Source: Plumapathes pennacea (lineage: Eukaryota > Cnidaria > Anthozoa > Antipatharia > Myriopathidae). From it: 64,000 nucleotides of DNA. Position 1 is the stretch's first letter, and each line of letters begins with the position of its first letter. Under the pieces are notes generated by a model, which was not told the DNA's origin, ran no database searches, and saw only the letters and a list, made by a program, of their open reading frames with translations. Location of the stretch: contig OZ038463.1 in NCBI GenBank assembly GCA_964036295.1, forward strand, positions 5,633,274 to 5,697,273. Direction: 5' to 3'. The position numbers were made by a program, and so were the translations under genes. Shown here in pieces: positions 11,157-22,200 of this stretch.

Positions 11157-13340
11157 TTATTTAGCACAGTGCATCAAAATAGAAATTATTGCAAACATTA
11201 CGACGGTCTGCCTGACGTTTCCAGCCATTAGGTATGCGGCTCGACTTCTTGCTCCTATCACCACCCCTGAGGAGTCCGTGGTGTTGTCCATGGGGCATAG
11301 ATTACCCTCACAGCAATTGATCTCGCAAGCGCTGTATTTTGAGGCCCCGAGTGTCTTGCCAAAGTCTTCCTCGCATTTGTTTTCCTTGCAGTTCTTCTCC
11401 GTTTCGCATCCTCGCACGTAACCTGTAACGGTTTCTTTGAAAAACGCTAATTCCACTGCATAGGACACTGTGGTGTTCTTACATCGAGTTTGCTCCGGCT
11501 TGCACTCCACGATGCTCTGTGTTCTAGTGCAGTCATCCAGTGATTTGTAGGAGAAGCACTGGTGGCAACGAAGTGCCGTAACTAAAATGGAAGGGAAGGA
11601 AGAGAAACCGACAAATCATTATTAAGCGGCCACTTGTCAAAGTCCCCAAAACATTTTCTAAATTATGCTATAGAAAATGCATTGAATTAACTCTAGTATA
11701 GTTGAATATTGAGTCAAATTTCTTGGCTACAATCTTGAGAGGTTTTACAAGCGTGTTACACTGACCTACGCAACCGGATATTGAATCTATTTGACTAGTT
11801 TTGTACAATGACTGCTGACCTAAAAATCGTGGAGTCCGACGAAAGCATAAAACATAGAATTACACGCAGGCTCGGTACAGCTTCTTTCACTATAAGCGCG
11901 TAGCCTGGGAAAAAGCGAACCAACGGTTGCTTGTACGAGTCTTCCAGGTTCACACACATTGGAGACTGAGCCTAGCTTCTGTTAGTTTATACATCCGGGC
12001 TTCCCGTCAATGTGCCGCGCCCTAAAACGGGGTAAAACTCTATTATTCGACCCTTACATTTGTCGAACGGAGTCCATGTTCCCTCTTTCGGTTTAGGCTT
12101 ATAATAAACAAATGCACCCGCCGTTAAAACACATACACCTTGCTTGACGCCCTTTGTCAATCACAAAAGCACCAGCAGATATGCAAATTATATCTTATCC
12201 ACGTTTGCTTAATGAGTGCTGATGATATTAAGTATCTGAAATTTTTATACCAGGCTCGATATCAGTGTACAAAATTTCAAATTGGCACGTGCAAAATATC
12301 ATGCATTGATTTTTGCCGCCAAGAATACAAACTCTCGCAGCTCAGCCTGTAGTTGTTATAACAACTGATAAATAATTATATAGCAGTCTGTGATATTATA
12401 GATAAAGATATACTGGTGAACTTGGTATATGCAAATGTACGAATGTTTATTGTGTGAATCACTGACGCAATAAAATGTTGAAGGGTTCAGTTCTCGCGGT
12501 TATAATAAATTTTAAACTCGCCAGCAACACAAATTAACCGTCGGTGCATGTAGCACATTTTAGTCCGCTTGGATCTGCGATCCGAAGGGACCCATTGTAC
12601 TGACCACGTTATTTAAACGAAAGTACTCGCTCTATATCGGCGTAATGACTCGGAAATAATTATTTAAGGATATTCTATACCGCAAATGTATTACCGAAAC
12701 GAACCTAACTTACAAAATTGCCCTGATCAACCTATATATATATACCACTACTTCGATTAAATTCAGGCTTACAATTTTCAATTTTGAAATACTAAGCAGT
12801 TCTTAGTGGTGGATATTCACATATTATTTTGTATACGCAAGCATATGGTTTGTCGATTTCATTTTCCTGATATACACGGTTCATGTTTGATTAAGAAATG
12901 TAAAAATATTCCCTCAAATTAACCACGTCTATATCCGTGATAAATATAATTTTGCAACTAATTCTGGAGAAAGTAGCAAAAAATATATATTGTCGAGCTC
13001 GGTGTAGAGGACAATTAAAAACATTTAGGAAAATTATGTAAATTCGTTTGTGAAAGCAGCTGCCAAAGACAGACGATGTGTCATAAAAAGCTTCAAATCA
13101 TGTGTATTTTTATTATTTAAACAGTGCATGGTGAGATCGGGTATTTTCATAAATGCATGCGTGTCGATTATATTCAGCTCTCACAGGGTTTAAGTTCCAT
13201 TTCTGAGAAAATTAGTTTTACATTAAACCTTGCTTACTCGTTTACTTGATCCCCCACAACTAGACACGTTCCACCTTTAAAAATATCAACTTACTCGAAT
13301 GAAGGCAGCAGACTAGCGAGATCAAAATAACGAACATCAT
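11157..13340 (-). CDS. LU-domain GPI-anchored protein, LU gene C
   Basis: Exon 1 is 13295-13340 (signal peptide MMFVILISLVCCLHS) and exon 2 is 11157-11581. They are joined by a phase-1 intron (GTAAGT donor, TTTTAG acceptor), giving 156 residues. The mature LU domain starts LRCHQCFSY, contains KETVTGYVRGC, and ends CEINCCEGNLCP with Pro instead of the canonical Asn, as in gene B. The tail VVMFAIISILMHCAK is GPI-signal-like. Upstream, a putative 5' UTR intron (13389-13532; GTAGGT donor, TTCCAG acceptor) precedes the coding exon. It is closest in layout and motifs to gene B, supporting a recent tandem duplication. Confidence 0.87.
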
Positions 13341-13775
13341 ATTGACGTACGCTGCAAGTTAATATCGCTCCGGCTCGTCGTCCGAAATCTGGAAGAAAAA
13401 GACCAAAATAGTAACTACGGTATAATGAGTACGACAACTGCTTCATTCATTCATTTAGCAGACTTCAGTTAAACACAGTAGAAATGCATTATTTGATTTT
13501 TTTTTTCTCTCTCTTATTCGATCAGGACCTACCTCAGGGTTGAATTGGCTTCAGTATTGAACACTCGAGCAAGAGCACACTGCGCATGCACCGGATTAAC
13601 AATAGAAAACCGGTGATGTGATGCGTCATGCGACCAGGACAGGCAGCTGCAACAACTATCACAAGCCATTAGCTTTCATCTTTGAAGTAATTTACAGTAT
13701 TTAGCGGTTTATGAAAATTAGACAGAAAGGGGCCGGGAGACAGAGACAGCTAAACCCTTAACTTGAGTGTAATAG

Positions 13776-13781
13776 TTTATT
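13776..13781 (-). other. candidate polyadenylation signal (AATAAA) for LU gene D
   Basis: An AATAAA hexamer on the minus strand lies about 200 bp downstream of the stop codon of the two-domain LU gene D. It is the first such hexamer in the correct orientation. Position and orientation fit; use is not shown by the sequence. Confidence 0.45.
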
Positions 13782-13979
13782 CTGTGCCTACATGTACATA
13801 TACATGAGAGTATATCCCTGCGTAATTATATCCACTGAAATAAATTCGTCACAGATACGTTTTTAGGTAAAGCGTCACAAAGAGCCTACTAAATAAGCCT
13901 ATAAAGTTAATTTTGAACAAAATCTTCGCCTTTGGCAGCGCATATGCGAGTAAAAATAATTTAAGTTGATACAGCTATC

Positions 13980-15040
13980 TCAGTTTACCAGAGACACAAC
14001 AACAAATCCGATGAAAAAAAGGAACGCTTTGCTTAAGAGCAATGCTTCCGCATAACTCCCAGCGCTCTTGGCAGGACAAACTGGAGGGGTAGGTGTAAAG
14101 CCATTGCAATAATCCCCTTTACAACATTCAGCGTTGCAAACTTCCCAATCATACCCGCGTGATCTCAACGACTTCCTTAACTGAGTACAATGTCGTGCTC
14201 CGCAGTCGTGACTATCCACGGTGCAGGCCTGCCACATACCCTCCTCGATGAAAACTCCGCTCGTTGCGTTAATTAGCTTTGCCTTCAGAGTGAAACAAGA
14301 ATCAAAACTATCAGATTCACACGGACTCATTCGCGGAGTTTTCTCATGACAAAGGGTAGAGAGAGACTCTCGCGTGCAGACGAAGCAGTTTTTGGGTGGG
14401 TTCTGTGGAGTTGTTGCTGGGGGACTTGTCATATTGTAAGACGGCCCTCTAGTAGGACTAAATGGAGGCGTCAGCGTCCCATTTTTACACTTTGCCTTAC
14501 AGTCCATTACAAATACGTCTTCTTGCCTTTTCCAAAGGTCTTTTTTGAACCTTTGACACAGGGTCTCTTCGTCGCAGTCCTTTTTCTTTATGCACGTTCT
14601 GTTATAATAAAAGCTGCTGTTTCTTTGATCCCCTTTCTCCTCAAACAGCTGCGCATCCAACGAAAGGCAAGTGTGAGTCACGGAGGGACAAGTTGTCACA
14701 TTACACGCTTGGTTTGTCCATTTACTTACAATGCACTCTGGACAGCTGAGCGAGTAACCTTCGGAACATAATGCAACAAACATATTTGATAAATAGACAC
14801 TTTAGGTACTAGATATATAGACAGATAATTCGATTGGAATGACGGATGGACAGAAAAAATGAAATAATAAATGTCGCCCGATGCGCGCTTACGGTTTCAT
14901 AATATTTCTCAACCATGTTAAATTCTGGCTAATAAAAGTAACAGTTCATTTCAGTATCACCTACCCATGTCAATAATGGCACTAGTTAAAAGTAAAAATA
15001 GTGGCAACATATTCAGAGAACTTGAGACAAGGCTTTCCAT
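13980..15040 (-). CDS. two-LU-domain GPI-anchored protein, LU gene D
   Basis: Exon 1 is 14965-15040 (25 codons, signal peptide). Exon 2 is 13980-14758, joined by a phase-1 intron (GTAGGT donor; weak acceptor CCGAAG), giving 284 residues. One exon encodes two LU repeats. The first begins LSCPEC and has several N-glycosylation sequons. The second begins NCFVC after a Pro/Thr-rich linker. The second domain ends with the canonical CCKGDYCN. The first ends DCKAKCKNGT and lacks the paired CC and final CN, so its fourth disulfide is probably missing. A hydrophobic tail (AFLFFIGFVVVSLVN) indicates a GPI signal. An acceptor-like CTTCAG just upstream of the ATG may mark a 5' UTR intron. Confidence 0.87.
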
Positions 15041-16246
15041 GATTTTTCTTCTGCCCTGAAGATACTAAAGTAGACGTCTAGGCGTCTTGTTGGCGGAAAC
15101 AAAATGAAGTGTACAAATAAATTAAGTAATACATGTATATGAATTAAATCTGAAGAAATCAAAACGTGCAAATCACTCTGAGTAATTATGTAGTGCGGGC
15201 TAGTTAACTCAGCTAGAGCCTATTAGCCCAAATTACTGAGGCCGGCATATTAGCTATATGCTATAATCATATTTCAGATTTCAGTACGGTGTAGGTTGTT
15301 CTGGCAGGGCCACAACTAGAAAATTGGATATCCCGGGTGGTTGTTGTTGTTCTTATAGGGTGCCGGCGTGGCCAAATCAGTCGGTGTATCAGCTGCTTCC
15401 TTGTTGCCCGGGGGGGAGGAGGGGGGGGGGGGGGGGGGGGGCATTCCCATATATTGGCTATACGGGGATGTCGGAATCTGGAGTCGATATTTCTTCCTCA
15501 CAATCCGTGATTCATAATCGAGTCTGTCGCTGCAAAACAGCTCTGAACTGCTTCTTTAAATCACGCAACGCCACAAGTTTATTCAAGCACGTCATTTCCG
15601 ATTTGTGGAGTCGCCTCTAGTCTGGAACAGGTATCTATTTTCACCATTTTGTCTGGAACAGGGTACCAAAATTGCCTTTCTTTACTCTGGAACAGGGTCT
15701 TAGTCACAGGGTTATGGTCACAGGGGTTATTTACCATTAGCAAAAAAATCCGGTTTGTCGCTCGGGAATTGCCATACAGAAAAAAAATTGTTTACCATTT
15801 ACTCCTCGCAAAAATCTCCCATGGGAGGAACGTGTTCCATTTGTTTTTCGCATCCGTTGATACTTATATCGGGGTGGGCATAGGAAAGTTTATGGAAAGT
15901 TCAAATGGAACGTGGCAATCCATTCGAAACGTACCAACCGGAAGGCAGGACTACCTTTTCAGACGATCCGTTTATTTTGAGAATTTCTCGGTTGGTCGAA
16001 CTAAAAGCCGTTTTCCATTTACGTTCCAACCGAAATTTCCGGAAATTTGGGGTAAATGGTAAACAACCAGGGACTCAGCGGCACACCTCGCACACAAGTC
16101 CGCGAGATAAACCGGTTTAACCGTTTTGACGTCACAATAGAGCAACGATGTTTTGACATGCAAAGTTGACACGGGCATAGATCTGCATATCCAATTTGCG
16201 CCTCACCTCCGGAAGAATGAGCCTTCACGGATTTTCTTGGGGAAAG
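15041..16246. other. intergenic, shared upstream region of divergent LU genes D and E
   Basis: This lies between the 5' end of leftward gene D and the 5' end of rightward gene E. It contains a G-rich tract (15410-15440). The open frames at 15324-16062 show no recognisable domain. No TATA box is obvious. It presumably holds both promoters. Confidence 0.4.
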
Positions 16247-19200
16247 ATGAAGAGTTTAGCAGTGCCAATTATCTTAGCTATTGCTTTGTCATCCACTGCT
16301 GGTACGTAACATTTCATTTCTGTTGAGATGACTTTATATATTCTTTCAGTTGTCAGAGAAATCATGCAATAGGACGTTCGTATTGTTCGCTGATTACTGA
16401 TACCGTGACTTCGTGTCGCCTGACTCGATCACCCCACTTATTTGCTAAATGGCATGTTTTCCGTAGACGGAATAAGCTTGGAATTCCCAGGGGTGTTATG
16501 AATATGGCAAATTTCGTGATAAACTTTGGCGAAATACTGTGTTCCTCTATATACAGACAGAAAATCTCGCCGTTAATTAACGGCGAAATGTTGTAACTGT
16601 ATAAGGTGTGAAGTAATGTTTATGTCTTCACCGCTTCTTTGTTGCAATAATTCATCCGTATCTGTATATAAAATTAACGACGAAATTCGTCATTGTATAA
16701 ACTCCGACTTGACCAACAGTATTGGCCGATACCTTAAATATTCAGAAGCTTATCCGCATGCAAACGAACATTCACAGGGATGTTGGAATTGACATTTTTA
16801 GGCAAGGTATTTGCTCGCGGGGGGCCTGGGGCCAACGAGAGCTTAAAAATGGGCATTTTTATTTTTATTTTCCTTTTTGTGGGTCGAGAATCAGCACACG
16901 GTGATTGATTCATATTATCACGTGCTGGGCGATGACGTAATTGACTTCGCTAAACAACTCGAGATGTGGCCAGTGAATTGCTCGTTACTTGTGTGTAAAA
17001 GTTAACTGCATCCCATCCAAACTCAACACCATTTGGCTCTGTGGAATATGTACGGATAAACTGGATTTTCGGGAACGATTTTGGCTCGCGTTCACCGCGG
17101 AAGCTTTGAGAATAGCCGTAAACAAATATTTGATGGTACCGCTGTCGCCGATAAATATTTAGCCCCGACGAAACTTTCTGTGGCGACACGAAATACTTTT
17201 GGGAAGATAACAGGGCGAAAGCAGAAACCAAAGCTATGGTGAGCTTTAGCCGTAAAACAATGACGCTTTATGCTTTACTCTGTACATGACATCTGTTGCC
17301 TCATAAAATTCTTCTGCGTATCGTACATTGCCTGTTGAAGTGTTTCTTTCATTCGATCATGTAGCCTTTGTTTCGCAATGGTCATTGAATACCAGAAATG
17401 AAAAATACACCGAAATAATTCTGATGATTGAGTTTGCAGTCACAAATGGACTGAACACACTGTGAACAAAACCGCAATAATATTGTAAGCATCTCTCGTG
17501 TGACATTCCTCGCTGTCAATTTTATATTTGTTACAGAGCACGAATACTCGAAAGCCTGATAGAAAAAACGTATTGAGTTAATAAAAGAAAACACATAAGT
17601 AGTGAAGCGAAAAAGTAAACTGCATCCCATTCAAACTCAACACCATTTGGCTCTGTGGAATATGTACGGATAAACTGGATTTTAGGAAAAGATTTTGGCT
17701 CGCGTTCACCGCACAAGCTTTGAGGATAGCCGTAAACAAATGATTGATGGTACTTCTGGGGTATTGCAAATATCTCTGTAGCCGATAAGTATTTAGTCCC
17801 GACGAAACTTTCTGTGGCGACACGAAATACTTTTGGGAAGATAACAGGGCGAAAACAGAAACCAAAGCTACGGTGAGCTTTAGCCGTAAAACAATGACGC
17901 TTTATGCTTTACTCTGTACATGACATCTGTTGCCTCATAAAATTCTTCTGCGTATCGTACATTGCCTGTTGAAGTGTTTCTTTCATTCGATCATGTAGTC
18001 TTTGTTTCGCAATGTTCATTAAATACGGCCAGAAATGAAAAATACACCGAAATAATTCTGATGATTGAGTTTTCAGTCACAAATGGACTGAACACACTGT
18101 GAACAAAAGCGCAATAATATTGTAAACATCTCTCGTGTGACATTCCTCGCTTTCAATATTATATTTGTTACAGAGCACGAATACTCGAAAGCCTGATAGA
18201 AGAAACGTATTGAGTTAACAAAAGAAAACACAAGTAGTGAAGCGAAGGCTGGGTAAATCGTGGCCTCTGATTAGAAATATGAGTCAAGGTCAAACTGTCA
18301 TAATCGATTGTGCATAAAAAGATATGTCACGCATTCTCAAGATGCAGGGTCGCTCAACCTTTAAGAAGCAAGTGTATGAGTGTTGTAATAATAATTTTTA
18401 GTTTAATCAAGGTGTCAAAAGAGCAAGGTGTCAAAAGCCAAGTTCTCTATACTGTGTGATCTCTCTTGGGAGTTCCGCTCTTGTCCCCTACTTTCCATTT
18501 TATATTCTGGTCTCGACCCAACTCACGCCGCGAGCTCACTGGCAAGGCCAGTCTAGTTATTGGAACATCTGCAGGGGACAACTGACTACGAATACGAATG
18601 TTTACAATGGCGAAGCGTTCGTCGTACCAACGCCGTACTCACCACCACCCGGTGGGGTTTTTTTCGACATGCTTTCGACTGAACAAGGCTTCACACGACA
18701 ATATTTCAGGTCATTATTATTCATAGACTACTAGAAATACGATAATCGCAGATACCCCTCGCTCTGGCATTGATTGGACTTTTACTTTGGTACTGCTGAA
18801 CAAGAAGAGCCTTTGTTTTACCGAAATGTTGACTCAATCTTTTCTTCGAAGTCAAGTGCTACACGCAAAGGAAGGAGAAAAAGAATGGTGTGTTTTGCGC
18901 CGGGTACTTTTGCGTTGAAAAAAGAGTCGATTGCTTGACGGTTATCTATAAAACTAAGACCTAAGACCTAAGACCTATAAAACTAAGACCTATAAAACTA
19001 AGACTCGAAATATTCATCTCTCGAGAATATCGACTTATGCAAATCTGTACTCAATCAAACGATTTGACATTTGTGTGACGTCTCGGGTATCCCCGGCGTG
19101 TGTGGAATTTTACAGAATGTGTCGCGATAAGAACAGTATACGAACGGCTACATTATCATTTGCAAAGCCTGGAGTTGATTTGGAGGGGGGTCTTAGTTTT

Positions 19201-22200
19201 ATAGTTTTGGTGGGGGTAAACTATAAAACTGATCAATTTACCGGGTTTGCGTGTTTTGAGTGTGTTCGGTCGCTCAAATGGGGGCGTAGCCCCGACGAGC
19301 TTAGGATTGGAGACCGTGTCTTTTTTTCGTCATATATATATATATATATATTTTTTTTTTTTTCTGGGTTACGAATCAGCACACGGTGACTGGTTCACAT
19401 TGCCACGTGATATGTGATGACGTAAGGTGACTTCGCGAACAACTTGAGATGTAGTCGATTGAATCATACGTTAATGGTTGTGTATAAAGTTATCTGTATG
19501 CCATCCAAAGTCAACACCGTTTGGCTTTGTAGAACATGCACGGATAAACTAGGTTTTAGGGAACGATTTTGGCTTGCGTTCTTAAGTTCACCGTCATAGC
19601 CATAAACAAATGTTTGATGGATTCGATTATATTTAATGGCTATCGTTACAGGATTGCAAATAACTCTGTCGCCGCTAATTATTTAGTCCCGACGAACTTT
19701 GGGCACTGCAAAACTTTCCTTCAAATTTTTGATGTCGAAGTTTCATGTCTTTCAAAGTGAAATACGTATATGTGCAACGAATACCTTGACCGCAAAGGCG
19801 GTAAACAAATGAATCAGGAATCGGATTTCATATCATTGTTTAGTTTTAGTTTTATCAGTGGCGGATTTAGGGGGGGGGGGGGGGGAGGGGGGGGTGGCCG
19901 AGGGGGCCGCGGCCCCCCCCTTTTGTCTGGGTCTCGGATTTTTTCAGACAACGTAGACCTCTACAATCGTACACGGGCTTTGTTTTTCGTCTTTTGTTGT
20001 TGGTTATATCAATCAATTCAGAACTTTTGTTCAGTTTCGTTACCAGTAATTATTATAAAGAAAATTGAGAAACAAGCAGCAATGTGGAATGACGTTCTGT
20101 GTGCGAACAACACTCTGACGGCCCGGGATCCGGCCCAGGCGTACTTGTGTAATTGTGTTGCAAAATTAATCCGTCTGAAAAGAACCCTAGAGCCAATGAG
20201 AGAAAATGGGTTTGTTGAGAATGAACATTCTCTCCTTGTTCACAAGGATATACCTTTGGATTACAGTGTTGACAACTATGCCACGTGTAACCAGAGAAGG
20301 ATGACATTCATCAATCCCATGATGTGACTCTTACTTATATCATCTGCATGGGATTGATGATTGCAATAGGATGACCCTAGTTTGTTGGCTCCTATACTAT
20401 TAGCGCGCTGCAACAGATTTATCTGTCGCTTGGCCAATTGGGGGTGTGCGTTAGGCAGCAAAGTGTTTTATTACGCGTTCGATGCGGCGCCGAATTTACC
20501 GGCAGTATCTGAAAGATAAATTTCCTTCCAAAAGCTTAATAAGTTTCCAAAAGCTTAATGGTCTAAAAATGCAGGAAATTGCTGTTTTAGAAGGTTAAGA
20601 TTTCAAAATTTTCCGGGGGGGCATGCCCCCGGACCCCCCTACCGGCGCTCGGACCCCCTTTCTCAATTTCCTGGATCCGCCCCTGTTTATGATTTGTGCC
20701 GCTCGGAAGCCGTAGAAAAGAAGCAGCCGGCTGGATCACTGCGCGTATTTCTTGGCCAGGCGACGTACAACACATCTATTTGGACAAAGGTTGACTTTCA
20801 TCAATTTTTGCGTTGAAATCTGTTTGGAGGTATTGCGACTTGCGTGATGAACGTGATCAGCCGGTCAAGGCTTTAACTGGCACAAGTGCGACAAATATGG
20901 CCTGCCAATCGTATAATCGAACTTTAGGGAATCCGAATCAGAACTTTCGAAAGGCTATAGGCAACGAGGCGAGCTTGGCGGCGACATTGCTTAGATATAC
21001 AGTTTACGCTAACTTGGCCCGACATCAAAGCACTGCTATTCATCTCATTGAGCAGGGCAAAGGTTACGCCGGAAGATGATATCGTTTACGGTTTCTAACA
21101 TCTGCCTGCTTTTACTGTGATTAGAGCTCCGGATGAGTGCAGCTACAGCTGTGGCAGTGTTAATCACAGGTTTTGTTGAGGCTCAGTTAAACTTGGCGGC
21201 AGCTCATAGCAGAATTTGACAAACATCAGCCGTCTCACCACCATGGTGAGACACGTACTGACTTAGCAACCGCGCCAAAAGCTAACACACCGAGTGAGTG
21301 AGTGAGCGACAGATTGTAGACACCAATGACTCCCAGATATGCTACGCATATCCGTGAGTCAAAAACGAGAACAAACTCCGTTTTTAAGCTCGCCGCAGCC
21401 GCGAGCAAATACACCGAAATAGTCCTGAACATTGAGTTTGTTAGTCACAAATGACTGAACACGCTGTGAACAAAACCTCAATAATATTGTAAACAAGTCT
21501 CATGTTACATTCCTCGCTTTCAATTTATATTTGTTACAGAGCGCGAATACTCGAAAGCCTCATAGAAGAAACGCATTTAGTAAAAAAAACATAAGTATTG
21601 AAGCCTTATCGTGGCCTCTGATTGCAAATAAGTCTTCAAAGATTGACTGTGCATGAAAAGATAAGTCACATTACTCTTTTCTTGCTGGCTAACTTTTCAC
21701 TCCAAAGCTCGAAATGCAGAGTCGCTCAACCTTTAAGAAGCAAGTGTATGAGTGTTGTAATGACAATTTATACCAATAGGTTTCATTTGAGCAAGGTGTG
21801 AAAAGTCAAGTTATCTATACTGTGTGATATTTTTCTGGTGAGAAACTGAAACTCTCTTTTGGGAGTTTCGCTCCTGTCCCTACTTTCCAATTTAGTTTCT
21901 TCTGGTCTCGACCCCACCCAACGAGTTCACTGGCAACCCCAGTCTTGTTCTAATGTAATTTTAGAGCGTATTCAACATCATTTGCGAAGCCTGGAGTTGA
22001 TTTGGAGGGGGGTCTTAGTTTTATAGTTTGGGTGGGAGTAAACTATAAAACTAAGACCCTGATCAATTTACCGGGTTTGCGTGTTTTGAGTGTGTTCGGT
22101 CGCTCAAATGTAATTCTAATGTAATTTTAGAGCGTCAATTTAATTCAGTACAGCTGCCAAGCACGTTCTCAAAATTTAATACTTAAATTTTGAAGTTGGT

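Noticed and set aside
14346..14771. 141-codon plus-strand frame
   Set aside because: It is antisense to the two-LU-domain gene D exon and has no domain of its own.
15649..16228. Overlapping open frames on both strands upstream of gene E
   Set aside because: No domain, no splice pattern, and mutual overlap; treated as chance in the shared upstream region.
17382..18260. Recurrent frames containing FALLSSQKYFVSPQKVSSG also seen near 37542
   Set aside because: They fall within the non-autonomous repeat, have no domain, and recur only because the repeat does.
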